A DNA stretch of 64,000 bases from a virus. Positions 41,006-49,908 of this stretch are shown piece by piece. Where the stretch lies: positions 64,001-128,000 of IMG/VR virus record IMGVR_UViG_3300033997_000035, one strand, 5' to 3'. The number at the start of each line of letters is the position of its first letter. Position 1 is the stretch's first letter. The position numbers and the translations under genes were made by a program. The notes beneath the pieces are model-generated. The model was not told where the DNA came from and did no database searches. It saw only the letters and a list, made by a program, of their open reading frames with translations.

Positions 41006-41665
41006 ATGGCACCTCGGAAATTACCGACACCTAAAGACCACGAGGCACTAGGGCGCATCAAGGATACCCGTTACCAAGTAGGCACCAAGCATGAAATGCA
41101 TAAACCAGTGCTACAGAGGGGGATGCCTTCACGTGCCAGTGTGCGATGGTATCTGAAACAATGCAGCAACAATGTAGACTTGGCGGCATGGATGTGCCTG
41201 ATTGACCGTGAGCTTATTCTATCAATGAACGAGGAATATTGTGCTGAGATATTGCAGATCGCAACTTCGTTGAATGATAAATATGGAAAATTGTCCACTG
41301 TGTATAACAAAGTTATTGCAAAGGAATGTGATGAATTGTATAGTTACATCTACCAGAAATACGAAGTTGCAAGACAAGAACGTGTGCGGCAGTATAAGCA
41401 GTGGGTGGATGTGATTGACCCTGAGGGTAAGTTGTATAAGTATGGGTGGTGCCAACGCAAGAAAACCAAGGCTCATAGCAGGAGTAAGACAAGGAGACTA
41501 CTCAACAGAGTGGCCGAGAAGCTGCTCGATAAATATGGAAAGGTGGAAGATAATCCAGACTTCCGAGCTAAACATTGGAATGAGATATTAAATTTCGAAT
41601 CTTATGTTTACAAGAATCTGAGATTAGGTTATGATGCATTCATAGCATTTAAAATTTTTGAATAA
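41006..41665 (+). CDS. Hypothetical basic helical protein
   Basis: 219 residues behind AAAGGAG. Very basic middle (KKTKAHSRSKTRRLLNRV), aromatic C-terminus. Possibly nucleic acid binding. No family recognised. Confidence 0.6.
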   Translation: MAPRKLPTPKDHEALGRIKDTRYQVGTKHEMHKPVLQRGMPSRASVRWYLKQCSNNVDLAAWMCLIDRELILSMNEEYCAEILQIATSLNDKYGKLSTVYNKVIAKECDELYSYIYQKYEVARQERVRQYKQWVDVIDPEGKLYKYGWCQRKKTKAHSRSKTRRLLNRVAEKLLDKYGKVEDNPDFRAKHWNEILNFESYVYKNLRLGYDAFIAFKIFE

Positions 41666-41674
41666 GGAGGACTT

Positions 41675-41785
41675 ATGAAAGATAAATTCATTTTAACACC
41701 AGGCGGTGGTGTAGGTTTCGATGGTGCAATGGGTGTGGCTAACCTAACAAATGAAGAAGTGGTAAAAATGTTGAATGGTTTTTAA
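41675..41785 (+). CDS. Very small hypothetical protein
   Basis: 36 residues behind AAGGAGGACTT, glycine-rich (LTPGGGVGFDGAMG). The strong ribosome site supports it. Function unknown. Confidence 0.45.
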   Translation: MKDKFILTPGGGVGFDGAMGVANLTNEEVVKMLNGF

Positions 41786-41832
41786 TGCACATTGCCAGAA
41801 ATTGAAAGATGAGGTTAAGAAAGGAGGAAACA

Positions 41833-42225
41833 ATGCCAACTAAATATTTCGCATCCACAGATACACATGTGGAATTGAAAGATACAATGAAGTTGCAGAA
41901 GGCGAGCTTGGAGTCATTTGCCGCTAACTTATATTACTCTTGGGATAAAGAACAGGGTAATTACGCGACATGGGATGATAACTCTGCTATGACCAGAGTT
42001 TCATTGGACACTATGCAGAATTGGCACAATGGTGATTTCAGTAGTTGTGGTTTGTATTCTTGGCACGGGGAAGATACCATTGTGGAAGCTGCAAAGTTAG
42101 TTGGTGTAAAACCGAGTAATTTACAACGTGCAGTAGATTCTAAACTTGTGCAAACTACACATTTGCAGTATAGTAAGAAACAACGTAAGCTACTTTGCAC
42201 AGACCATCAAATTCAATTCGCATAA
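41833..42225 (+). CDS. Hypothetical protein
   Basis: 130 residues; ATG at 41833 follows AAGGAGGAAACA. Middle contains VEAAKLVGVKPSNLQRAV, resembling a helix-turn-helix. Possible DNA-binding role, not proven. Confidence 0.58.
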   Translation: MPTKYFASTDTHVELKDTMKLQKASLESFAANLYYSWDKEQGNYATWDDNSAMTRVSLDTMQNWHNGDFSSCGLYSWHGEDTIVEAAKLVGVKPSNLQRAVDSKLVQTTHLQYSKKQRKLLCTDHQIQFA

Positions 42226-42235
42226 CGGGGGAATA

Positions 42236-42940
42236 ATGACACAAACTAAGAAGATTCTGACACCAGATGATATCTATTACATGCAATCTGAGGTGACTAA
42301 GTGGAATGGGGTATTTAATAATTTATCTACTGATAAGAGCCTAATCCCAACCTACGAGAACCTTGTCCGTGAGGAATGGGGTGGCAAAGGTGAGTATTAT
42401 GAATCATACCTTGCTGGCGATTTAGTCGGGCGTGCAGACGGTATCTGTGACTTGATTTTCACAGGGATGATGTTGGCAGCATTGAATGAGTGCCACTATA
42501 CTGAAAATGATCGTCGTTGGTTAGAAATAGTTTGCAGTAGACATGAAATTGAATTAAACGACGAAGTGCGAAATATCCATTCTTGGATTGACGAAATGAC
42601 TTTTATGCACAATAAATTAGCAGCCACGTTGCCATATCTACTACGTGCTGAAAGTGAATATATGGATATTCGTGCAGCGTTTGATCGAGTGTTAGAATCA
42701 AACTACTCTAAGGCAATTCATATCTCGGCAAATGTAGATATCGAGGCTGAGATTGCACTTGTCGAATCACAAGGGCGTTACGCTGAGGTATTTGCTGAAG
42801 TTAATGGTGAGTGGATTATCTTACGTGCACATCGAGACTTGCAGGAAGGCAAGTATTTTGAGAAGGGTAAGATTGCCAAATCATCATTGTTTAAGGATGT
42901 GAAAGACCTTGGAGGACTGGATGAGTTCATCTACGTATAA
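42236..42940 (+). CDS. MazG-like nucleotide pyrophosphohydrolase candidate
   Basis: 234 residues from ATG at 42236 (CGGGGGAATA). An all-alpha region REEWGGKGEYYESYLAG and GRADGICDLIFTGM recalls the MazG EExxE...ExxD pattern, and the second half (VLESNYSKAI, then GKYFEKGKIAKSSLF) resembles the phage MazG-like family with SNxSKF and DGKxxKS. Members hydrolyse NTPs or alarmones. Fit is moderate. Confidence 0.6.
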   Translation: MTQTKKILTPDDIYYMQSEVTKWNGVFNNLSTDKSLIPTYENLVREEWGGKGEYYESYLAGDLVGRADGICDLIFTGMMLAALNECHYTENDRRWLEIVCSRHEIELNDEVRNIHSWIDEMTFMHNKLAATLPYLLRAESEYMDIRAAFDRVLESNYSKAIHISANVDIEAEIALVESQGRYAEVFAEVNGEWIILRAHRDLQEGKYFEKGKIAKSSLFKDVKDLGGLDEFIYV

Positions 42941-43217
42941 ACTCCTCACCAAATCATGGGAAGACCCTGACGGATTTATTCACGAAGGGGAGTGGCGTAA
43001 GTTTGAATTAGTCACTATAACTAAATCTAAACGAAAACAGGCCATCGCTTCAGGGTTTGGTCATTTAGTTAATGGTGACTGGTTGTGGGTCAAATACCCT
43101 AATATTGAAAGAGTTTGTCGTATCTATATCCGCACTATTGACAAGATTGTGAACATGAACGATAATAAGCTTGAGTTAGAATACGATGGTTTAAATTTTA
43201 AATTGAAGGAGAAGTAA
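42921..43217 (+). CDS. Hypothetical protein
   Basis: 98 residues; ATG at 42921 follows TTGGAGG. It overlaps the previous gene by 20 bases. Beta-rich, basic centre. Function unknown. Confidence 0.58.
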   Translation: MSSSTYKLLTKSWEDPDGFIHEGEWRKFELVTITKSKRKQAIASGFGHLVNGDWLWVKYPNIERVCRIYIRTIDKIVNMNDNKLELEYDGLNFKLKEK

Positions 43218-43219
43218 TA

Positions 43220-44071
43220 GTGAAATCATTAGTAGTTTATAAATTGGCAACACCAGTAACAATCACCAACGAAATGTTGGCGGCTAAACAATTCCAGCAG
43301 TGTGGTGCACATGATGCGTCTCGTAGCGGGTATTCTCTAGTAGAAGGAGATAACTTCGTCATCAATGGTAGTGGTGAGACGCAAATTATTAAATTCACCA
43401 CACAGACCAAGAAGCCGAAGAAAGCTGAAGTTAAGCGTCAACTTGCACTTGCTGTAGAAGAATACATTGAGGAGTTTGGTGATTCTCCCAGCAAGCAAGA
43501 ATTGAAAACTATGGAGGCTGAAGTAACCGAGAAGTTGTTACCTAGCACTCCTGCTGACGAAGAAAAACATGCGTTAGTTGTAATCTCACCAACTAAAGTA
43601 TATGTGGAAGGCAATTATAAGCAAGCAGAAACGATTCTGGAGAGCTTACGCAACATCCTAGGGTCATTGCAGGTTGAATTGCTTAACACGTCTCAGGATG
43701 CGTCTAAATGGCTCTCAGATATGGTTGTAGAGACTATCACTCCTGACAACTTTGTATTAGGTGACAAAGTGAGTTTGGTGACTGCTGATGAGCTCAATGT
43801 GACACAAACTAAAGGTTCGGTGTATGGCTCATCTGCAAGTGACTTAGTGAAGGAAGGTGGCGTTGTCACTTCATTGCAGATGGAATTCAATTCCTACACA
43901 CTATTCACACTGAAAGATGATTTATCTATGTCAGGATTCAAGTATGCGAAGGATTTATTTGAAGGAATTGATGCTGATGACACTGTAGGTGTGATGCTGA
44001 AAAGTGTTGCAGAAGTGATTATGTTGGTGGATGATTTGGTTGCAGAACTGGGTGGTTTAGTGGAAGAATAG
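43220..44071 (+). CDS. rdgC: RdgC-like recombination-associated protein
   Basis: 283 residues, GTG start behind AAGGAGAAGTAATA. The RdgC pattern runs throughout: LVVYKLATPVTI, QQCGAHDASRSGYSLV, KLLPSTPADEEKH, TILESLRNILGSLQVELL and VVTSLQMEFN with LKDDLSMSGFKYA. Host RdgC is a ring-shaped DNA-binding protein that limits RecA action. A phage version may shape recombination or protect replication forks. A terminator follows. Confidence 0.88.
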   Translation: MKSLVVYKLATPVTITNEMLAAKQFQQCGAHDASRSGYSLVEGDNFVINGSGETQIIKFTTQTKKPKKAEVKRQLALAVEEYIEEFGDSPSKQELKTMEAEVTEKLLPSTPADEEKHALVVISPTKVYVEGNYKQAETILESLRNILGSLQVELLNTSQDASKWLSDMVVETITPDNFVLGDKVSLVTADELNVTQTKGSVYGSSASDLVKEGGVVTSLQMEFNSYTLFTLKDDLSMSGFKYAKDLFEGIDADDTVGVMLKSVAEVIMLVDDLVAELGGLVEE

Positions 44072-44079
44072 GTTTATGT

Positions 44080-44117
44080 GGCACATGCGATGGTGGTTGG
44101 CATGTGCCTATTGTTTT
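44080..44117 (+). terminator. Rho-independent terminator after rdgC
   Basis: GGCACATGC (44080-44088) and GCATGTGCC (44100-44108) arms followed by TATTGTTTT. Confidence 0.88.
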
Positions 44118-44179
44118 AAGGAGGTTATTGTTTAGGCGAGGCAAAAGTCTGTTAATTAGAGAGATATGCGAGGTGATTA

Positions 44180-44668
44180 ATGTTAAGTAGAATATACCAG
44201 ACTTTAGGATTCGACACCAAGACTGAAGATGTAAAAGGTAATAGTTACCAGTATATGACTGAGTCACTCGACTACAGTCCGTTGTTGGAACTGTTACCAT
44301 CACGTCATCATGAGATTAGATATATCTTAGCATCTGGCAGCGTGTACAATAATTCCCGTAGATGCAGAGGGATAAATGTTAAATTGGATATGAGTGACAA
44401 AGAATTTAATGCAATGGTAAACTGCTCCAATCCTTATATGATGGACGACACTAGCTTGTGGGAGGATGTGCATAAAGTATTGGAAAGAGAAGTTTATGGT
44501 GTGTTACAGGAATTCTACACTCAGTGTAGAGGTAAGGTAGTTGTGTTCTACCCTTTAAATTATAAAGAAGATTGTCCGTCTACAGGATTTTATCTGCTCA
44601 AAGAAGGGGATGAGTTTTGGTTGAAGGCTAAATATGAAGTGTTTAAGGAGGTGATAACATGCAAGTAA
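44180..44668 (+). CDS. Hypothetical protein
   Basis: 162 residues behind GAGGTGATTA. Central part LASGSVYNNSRRCRGINVKLDM; beta-rich end. Function unknown. Confidence 0.62.
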   Translation: MLSRIYQTLGFDTKTEDVKGNSYQYMTESLDYSPLLELLPSRHHEIRYILASGSVYNNSRRCRGINVKLDMSDKEFNAMVNCSNPYMMDDTSLWEDVHKVLEREVYGVLQEFYTQCRGKVVVFYPLNYKEDCPSTGFYLLKEGDEFWLKAKYEVFKEVITCK

Positions 44669-44841
44669 TCAAAGATAACTACCATGAACTTAAACGACTC
44701 AAAGAGGAATATGAGTTGGTGGAGTGGATCGGTGATAAATTGGATTTAGGTAGTGTTAAGACAGTCGAGATGATGCGGTATAAGAGCGAATTGCTTAATA
44801 AGGTAGGAGAAATTATGGAGGGCGGTGATGACGTCGCGTAA
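44659..44841 (+). CDS. Hypothetical helical protein
   Basis: 60 residues behind AAGGAGGTGATAAC, one long charged helix (ELKRLKEEYELVEWIGDKL). Overlaps both neighbours. Function unknown. Confidence 0.57.
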   Translation: MQVIKDNYHELKRLKEEYELVEWIGDKLDLGSVKTVEMMRYKSELLNKVGEIMEGGDDVA

Positions 44842-45211
44842 AAGTATTGCTAAACGTAAATACCCAGCTTGGTTCACAACACAACATGACAAATGGTTCA
44901 CTGGGTATGATGGAGATATCACAACAAACACGGATGAGTGTTGGAAAACATCTTGTTACCACATAGATGAACACATCATACAGATACTGAAATTGAAACC
45001 AAAGTCGTTCTCACGTGGCCGTAGTGCCGCAAACTTTGACTTCGTGGACGAAGAAGGGTTTGTATACACATTGTCAATGAAATCGGTGTCTACTTTACTA
45101 CACGCTATCAGCAATAGAAATATCGAGGTTGATGAGGAAGGCTGGTTCATCGGAGAATTCTGCCAGATTAAACAAGGTGCTAACTATTTTATAGATTTAG
45201 TGGAGGAATAG
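44828..45211 (+). CDS. Hypothetical protein
   Basis: 127 residues; ATG at 44828 follows GGAGGGCGGTG. Basic N-terminus (SRKSIAKRKYPAWF). Ends just before the exonuclease gene and likely shares its transcript. Function unknown. Confidence 0.6.
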   Translation: MTSRKSIAKRKYPAWFTTQHDKWFTGYDGDITTNTDECWKTSCYHIDEHIIQILKLKPKSFSRGRSAANFDFVDEEGFVYTLSMKSVSTLLHAISNRNIEVDEEGWFIGEFCQIKQGANYFIDLVEE

Positions 45212-46726
45212 ATGACATTTAAATTTCAAGTGGATACTAATAATACCACGAAAGATGAGTATGATTATGAGGACACATCTTCAGGTTACAAGTTCATTAG
45301 AAGTAAGCAGGACAATAATATTCTGTTACCGCTACAAATAAAAGACAACTTCTTTGACGTAGTTGACGAAAATGCAGTTTTGTGGGGAGACTTTGACGGG
45401 ATTCCATTTAAGTGCGCATCAAGTGTAGAGGATGATTATATTGTTGTTAAGCTACTTAAAAAAGAAGATACTACAGATAAGAAGCTAGTGTTTGAGGAAA
45501 CACAGGAATACAAAAACAAGACTGAGTTCAAGGGTGCCACTAAGGGAGATAAGATTGGAAGCGGCAGTGTTCTGTATGATAAGAACATTGAACGTGAAAT
45601 TGCGGGACTTTCACCTTATACAATGGCAGACTTTGAGGTAACACCTTGCAAGAGGTTAAAGCATGAAAATGGTGCAACTATTGACGGCATCAAGTTTGAT
45701 AACTCTTTGGAAGTCTGTAAGTATTACATTGATAAGTGGATAGAAGCTTGTTTATTGCAAACAAGATTGAAGAAAGTTCGTCCAGTGTTGGGTAGTGGTA
45801 TAACACATAGACACAGTGTATTAGTGCCTCACCAGTATAAAAGTGATCGGAATGACATCCGACCTATTCTACTTAAAGAGGCACGACAACATATTATTGA
45901 TAACTATGATACAGTAATTGCACCCCCCTTGTTTGAAACCGATGAAGTGGTTGATGCAGTGGCAGCAAGAGCATACGATCATGCACGTGCCACAGGAACT
46001 AAGATTAAGGTAGTCAAGGCTGCAACTGACAAAGATGCTAAGTCTAAACGTGGTGTGTTATTTGATTGGGAAAAGTCATTCCATTTTAACAACCCGCAGT
46101 GTTGGTTAATCAAGGACTTTGATGAAGATGTTGGTTTGCTTGAAATGCACAAAGGTAGTATAAAAGGTGCTGGTAGTAAGTTTTTTGCCTATCAATGCCT
46201 TATGTCAGACACAGCAGACGAGTACAGCCCACGTAAGTATTTACCTGATGATTTTACCCACTACGGAAAAGGTTATGGGGATGAAAGTTTCTACAAAGAT
46301 TTCTCCCCTTTAAAAACCTCCAAGGAAGTGTGGCAAAAAGTAGTTGACAAATACTACGAGTGGTTTCCAAAAGGTTTGAAATACACTGCTTGGGATGGGA
46401 CGGAAGTGGTCGAGGACACCTTGTCATATTTGCAGAAACATTTCCAACTGGCTTATATGCTCGAAGGGAAAGACGATAAAACTACGGTAGTTAACTTATT
46501 AGACAAATTCAAGGTTGATTACTCCAAGATAACCAACAACCATATTCGCAAACTAAAAGGTCATCCAGAAGTAGATGAAGCTGTTGTAGAATATAAGGAT
46601 TTGGTAGATAAGGTGGTTGAGTTATTGTCTGATAATTCTGGTAAGGCTGCCGATAAGACTGCACGTAAGGATGAAGCCTTGGACTTGTTAAAGCAGATTG
46701 GTGAGTTTGATAAACTTTATCAATAA
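45212..46726 (+). CDS. PIN/FEN-like phage 5'-3' exonuclease candidate
   Basis: 504 residues behind GTGGAGGAATAG. Residues 55-75 (LWGDFDGIPFKCASSVED) fit the first acidic strand of flap-nuclease folds, LVPHQYKSDRNDIRP and ETDEVVDAVAAR fit the arch and DD pair, TDKDAKSKRG the DKD strand, and KGAGSKFFAYQCLMSDTADEYSP the helical clamp (usual: GDTxDNIPG). Some acidic positions are altered (DD to DE), so activity may be reduced. Likely primer removal or host DNA degradation. Confidence 0.7.
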   Translation: MTFKFQVDTNNTTKDEYDYEDTSSGYKFIRSKQDNNILLPLQIKDNFFDVVDENAVLWGDFDGIPFKCASSVEDDYIVVKLLKKEDTTDKKLVFEETQEYKNKTEFKGATKGDKIGSGSVLYDKNIEREIAGLSPYTMADFEVTPCKRLKHENGATIDGIKFDNSLEVCKYYIDKWIEACLLQTRLKKVRPVLGSGITHRHSVLVPHQYKSDRNDIRPILLKEARQHIIDNYDTVIAPPLFETDEVVDAVAARAYDHARATGTKIKVVKAATDKDAKSKRGVLFDWEKSFHFNNPQCWLIKDFDEDVGLLEMHKGSIKGAGSKFFAYQCLMSDTADEYSPRKYLPDDFTHYGKGYGDESFYKDFSPLKTSKEVWQKVVDKYYEWFPKGLKYTAWDGTEVVEDTLSYLQKHFQLAYMLEGKDDKTTVVNLLDKFKVDYSKITNNHIRKLKGHPEVDEAVVEYKDLVDKVVELLSDNSGKAADKTARKDEALDLLKQIGEFDKLYQ

Positions 46727-46730
46727 CTAC

Positions 46731-46758
46731 TTGACATACACAATAGCCATGCTAAACT
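46731..46758 (+). promoter_or_regulatory. Sigma70-like promoter
   Basis: TTGACA (46731-46736), 16 bases, TAAACT (46753-46758) with extended TGC before it. Confidence 0.72.
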
Positions 46759-46788
46759 TGAGTGTGGCTTATTTAAACAGGAGGATAC

Positions 46789-47058
46789 GTGGCAGAGATT
46801 TATGACTGGTTCACGGTAGGACTTCCTCGTAGCACTACAATGTTATTACGGGAGTATGTCAAGCAACACCCTGAATTTACGGAAGCGTCTGGGGGTGTTG
46901 CAATACGTGAATTAGTGTCGGAGGCATTGCGTGGTGACGCTATCCAGCGTAACATTGAACTTGTCCAGTTATTGAAGGATATGGAAAAGTTACATGCACG
47001 TGATAAGGAAGGGGTGGCTGCGTGGCAGCAGCGGAAAATTGATTTGATAGGAGAGTAA
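46789..47058 (+). CDS. Hypothetical protein, possible ribbon-helix-helix
   Basis: 89 residues, GTG start behind AGGAGGATAC. Starts with a short strand and helices (FTVGLPRSTTMLLREYV, then GGVAIRELVSEALRG) in the pattern of ribbon-helix-helix regulators, followed by a coiled end. First gene after its promoter. Regulator role tentative. Confidence 0.6.
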   Translation: MAEIYDWFTVGLPRSTTMLLREYVKQHPEFTEASGGVAIRELVSEALRGDAIQRNIELVQLLKDMEKLHARDKEGVAAWQQRKIDLIGE

Positions 47059-47060
47059 CT

Positions 47061-47351
47061 ATGGGTAATAAAGTTGACATACTTAAACGGTTTATACTTG
47101 AAACTGAAGGCTTACCATTAATCGAAGTAAAAGATTGTGTCTGGTTAGAAACTGAATACGATATTACATGGAACACCGAGGATAATCTGATAGACCTTTA
47201 TAACGGGAACGGGGAGACATACTCAGGGGAGGTAATGTGTGGTGCTTCGTTAGAGTGGGAAGGTTATAAGGTTGTAAACTTATACACTGGAAGTGTTACA
47301 GTTACTTACCTTTTCCCCTTAAATAAGGAGGTTAAACCCGATGAGTTGTAA
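47061..47351 (+). CDS. Hypothetical protein
   Basis: 96 residues behind AGGAGAGTAACT. Beta-rich, acidic. Overlaps the next gene by 11 bases. Function unknown. Confidence 0.58.
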   Translation: MGNKVDILKRFILETEGLPLIEVKDCVWLETEYDITWNTEDNLIDLYNGNGETYSGEVMCGASLEWEGYKVVNLYTGSVTVTYLFPLNKEVKPDEL

Positions 47352-47709
47352 TAATGAGATTGAGGATGTGATATCCAGTGCTAAGGTCACTCATACAATT
47401 ACATCTGCAAACTATATGCCTTGGTGCCACAAAGGTAATTACATAGCCCACCACACCAATGGTAGGAGATTTGTAGATTATTCCGATGTGGAAGTTTTCT
47501 GTAGGGAACTACCTCAGATCCGCATGTTCATGCGTGATAGCGGAATGGTTGCTACACATAATATGCCGTGTTCAGTGTGTAAGGTTAACCATGCAGTGTT
47601 TAATTGTAATATAGGAACGTTCTCACCTTGTAGAAGTTGTCAAGAAGAAGGTTGGGTGACTACTAAGATGACTAAGCTAGAGAGGAGATGGTATGAGTTT
47701 TGGAAATAA
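47341..47709 (+). CDS. Zinc-ribbon hypothetical protein
   Basis: 122 residues behind AAGGAGGTTAAACCCG. C-terminal CSVCKVNHAVFNCNIGTFSPC and CRSC suggest one zinc site. Ends in basic/aromatic LERRWYEFWK. Function unknown. Confidence 0.6.
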   Translation: MSCNNEIEDVISSAKVTHTITSANYMPWCHKGNYIAHHTNGRRFVDYSDVEVFCRELPQIRMFMRDSGMVATHNMPCSVCKVNHAVFNCNIGTFSPCRSCQEEGWVTTKMTKLERRWYEFWK

Positions 47710-47845
47710 AGAACGTGGATACATAGGCGGAGGGTGGGATAGTTTCTTTATTGCAGCAGCGATATTTTGTGGAGTAGTTGGTTGGGCTGTGATTGAGTTA
47801 TTATTGTGGTTATTTAGTTTCGTTCACATTAGTTTTGGAGGGTAA
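47693..47845 (+). CDS. Small membrane protein
   Basis: 50 residues behind AGAGGAGATGGT, overlapping the previous gene. Hydrophobic helix FFIAAAIFCGVVGWAVIELL. Function unknown. Confidence 0.55.
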   Translation: MSFGNKERGYIGGGWDSFFIAAAIFCGVVGWAVIELLLWLFSFVHISFGG

Positions 47846-47847
47846 TT

Positions 47848-48138
47848 ATGGGCGTAGATATTAGCGGCGGTATGATTGTTGGCAATCGTCTTGGTGAGGC
47901 AGTTTATGAAATCTGCGGTGAAGACGTAGCATTATGGTGTGAGGAACAAGGCATGGAGTTTATGTCACCTTGGTATGACTCAGAGCCAGAATATTGGACA
48001 ATCGGTTACAAAGTAAAGGATGTCTCAGTAAAGGAAATGGACGCGGACTGGTATAACAATATTAAGGTTCTTGGGGAGGAGTTCAAGAAGATCACTGGTG
48101 TTGGAGCCAAACTTAAAGGAATGGCGGATGTTTATTAA
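47848..48138 (+). CDS. Hypothetical protein
   Basis: 96 residues behind TTGGAGGGTAATT. MGVDISGGMIVGNRL start, tryptophan-rich middle. Pattern occurs in several phages without known role. Confidence 0.6.
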   Translation: MGVDISGGMIVGNRLGEAVYEICGEDVALWCEEQGMEFMSPWYDSEPEYWTIGYKVKDVSVKEMDADWYNNIKVLGEEFKKITGVGAKLKGMADVY

Positions 48139-48153
48139 AAAAGGGGGTACAGG

Positions 48154-48441
48154 ATGGTTTTACAATACAAAAACACTATGTGGGCTGAGATGTCTCCTGA
48201 TTTATATGATGGAGAGGATTGTGACCAAGTTAAGCCTAGGTGGAAAGTAAGTTCTGATGGGGACACTGGTTCAGAATTTATGAACAAACTGACATTAACC
48301 GCATTACAGTTTCCAGCAGGAGCTAAAGTGACAATATCTCTCCCCTGCTGTCCTAAGTGCGGACAGGATGTAGATTGCTGCAAAACAGATGACTCTTGTG
48401 ATTTTGATTGGGAAGAGTGGGTTAGTAACGAGTATTCTTAA
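48154..48441 (+). CDS. Hypothetical protein with cysteine cluster
   Basis: 95 residues behind AAGGGGGTACAGG. C-terminal CCPKCGQDVDCC may bind zinc. Acidic overall. Function unknown. Confidence 0.6.
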   Translation: MVLQYKNTMWAEMSPDLYDGEDCDQVKPRWKVSSDGDTGSEFMNKLTLTALQFPAGAKVTISLPCCPKCGQDVDCCKTDDSCDFDWEEWVSNEYS

Positions 48442-48450
48442 GGAGGTTCA

Positions 48451-48669
48451 ATGTCAGTATTAGTTATTCGACTCGGTGATGGGGAGTGGGAAAATTGTAT
48501 AGAACACGGAACCTTTAATGGTATATACCAAACCTATATCGAAACAGGTAGGGCGGCACTGATCATACCGAAAGATGCAGATATACAAGTAGAAGAACTT
48601 TCTTCAGTAGAGAGTAAAGTGCAAGTGATACGTGAATCAACGGGAGAATGTCTTGGTAGTAGCGACTAA
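48451..48669 (+). CDS. Hypothetical protein
   Basis: 72 residues behind AAGGAGGTTCA. Overlaps the start of the HNH gene. Function unknown. Confidence 0.55.
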   Translation: MSVLVIRLGDGEWENCIEHGTFNGIYQTYIETGRAALIIPKDADIQVEELSSVESKVQVIRESTGECLGSSD

Positions 48670-49234
48670 AGAAGAAATTGCAAAACGTGAGAAGAAGCGA
48701 CAGGAGTTGTGGAAAGGTTTGAATCCTGACGGGAGTATGACAGAGAAGCAACTCTGCACACAATTACGTAGCGCTATCCGAAGCGTATGGATGAAGCACA
48801 AAACTAAGTTATCATATCTGTATGACAGAACTTTCCCAGACACTAATCCTAATACAAGGACTAAATGGTTGGTTGAGTGCGAGATGTGCCTTCTACCATT
48901 CAAATTGTCGGAGATTGAGATCAACCACAAAAAAGGAGAAAACCCTTTACAAACTTTAGATGATGTATTACCATTTGCTCAGAGTATTCTTGGTGTGACA
49001 CATGATGATATTGAGTGTTTATGTGTTGACTGCCACTCAGTTCTGACATATTCTCAACGTTATGGTGTTACTTTAGAAGAGGCCAGAACCCAGAAGGGGG
49101 TTATTTCTAAGATGAAGCAAACTGTAGCTAAACAGAAAGCTGAGTTGAAGAAAGCTGGGTTCGCACCAGCAGAATACTCAAATGAGAAGCTTCGTAGGGA
49201 ATGCTACACTAAACTTTTGAACAAGGAGAAATAA
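48653..49234 (+). CDS. HNH-type protein with recombination-endonuclease-like zinc site
   Basis: 193 residues from TTG at 48653 (GGGAG six bases before); GTG at 48632 is possible but lacks a site. CEMCLLPFKLSEIEINHKKG holds the first zinc pair and the HNH histidine; CLCVDCHSVLTY the second pair and last histidine. Basic ends. Likely a nuclease in DNA processing or homing. Confidence 0.75.
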   Translation: MVVATKEEIAKREKKRQELWKGLNPDGSMTEKQLCTQLRSAIRSVWMKHKTKLSYLYDRTFPDTNPNTRTKWLVECEMCLLPFKLSEIEINHKKGENPLQTLDDVLPFAQSILGVTHDDIECLCVDCHSVLTYSQRYGVTLEEARTQKGVISKMKQTVAKQKAELKKAGFAPAEYSNEKLRRECYTKLLNKEK

Positions 49235-49236
49235 TA

Positions 49237-49767
49237 TTGAAATACATCCTCATTACATCAGTTAAGCTACTAACATTCTTGATTGGAATTTACTCAGCTA
49301 ACGTTGCCGCTAGTAATGAGGAGTATCGTGGGTTCAATCCACCACCCATTGATTTGATTGAGGCAGCGAGGTTGTCCTCCGTGCAATGTGCCACGTTGAA
49401 TCTATACCGAGAAAGCAGGTCAGAGTCATCGATCGCCAACCTTATGGTAATGTCTGTTTTGCTGAATCGTATAGATGACCGTAGGTTTCCTAATGAAGCG
49501 TGTGAGGTGGTGTTTCAACATAAGCAATTCTCTTGGACGATAGATTTAATCTACAAGGAAGTGAAGAATGTTGAACAATGGCAACGTTTGTATAAGATTG
49601 CTGAGTATGCGTTCATGAACAAGGAATTGGTGCAGGAGATGTCTCAGGGTGCAACGCATTATCATGCAACAAGTGTTACACCATACTGGGTTGACGGGAA
49701 TATGAAGCATGTTGCACGAGTCGATAAACATATATTTTACAGATGGGAGGGTAGAGGCAGTAAATGA
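49237..49767 (+). CDS. SleB-like cell wall hydrolase with signal sequence
   Basis: 176 residues, TTG start behind AAGGAGAAATAATA. A hydrophobic N-terminal signal (YILITSVKLLTFLIGIYSANVAA, cleaved or anchored) precedes the Hydrolase_2/SleB-type lytic domain: NLYRESRSESSIANLMV with the catalytic glutamate, LLNRIDDRRFPNEACEVVF, FSWT, and GATHYHATSVTPYW ending HIFYRW. It should cut peptidoglycan in the periplasm and act in lysis. A second endolysin is at 60093. Confidence 0.85.
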   Translation: MKYILITSVKLLTFLIGIYSANVAASNEEYRGFNPPPIDLIEAARLSSVQCATLNLYRESRSESSIANLMVMSVLLNRIDDRRFPNEACEVVFQHKQFSWTIDLIYKEVKNVEQWQRLYKIAEYAFMNKELVQEMSQGATHYHATSVTPYWVDGNMKHVARVDKHIFYRWEGRGSK

Positions 49768-49907
49768 AATTTAAAACATTAAGCAAACGTGACCAATTTG
49801 GACGAATCTGCATTGTAAATGAGGCGGGTAATATCGTTAAGCGTGTGAAGAGTGTATCAGCCGCAATAATGTGGATTATTATGAATAGTCAGAAAGGGGA
49901 GATTTGA
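49764..49907 (+). CDS. Hypothetical small basic protein
   Basis: 47 residues, overlapping the SleB-like stop (ATGA). Basic, no membrane segment except a weak helix AAIMWIIM. Function unknown. Confidence 0.5.
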   Translation: MKFKTLSKRDQFGRICIVNEAGNIVKRVKSVSAAIMWIIMNSQKGEI

Positions 49908-49908
49908 T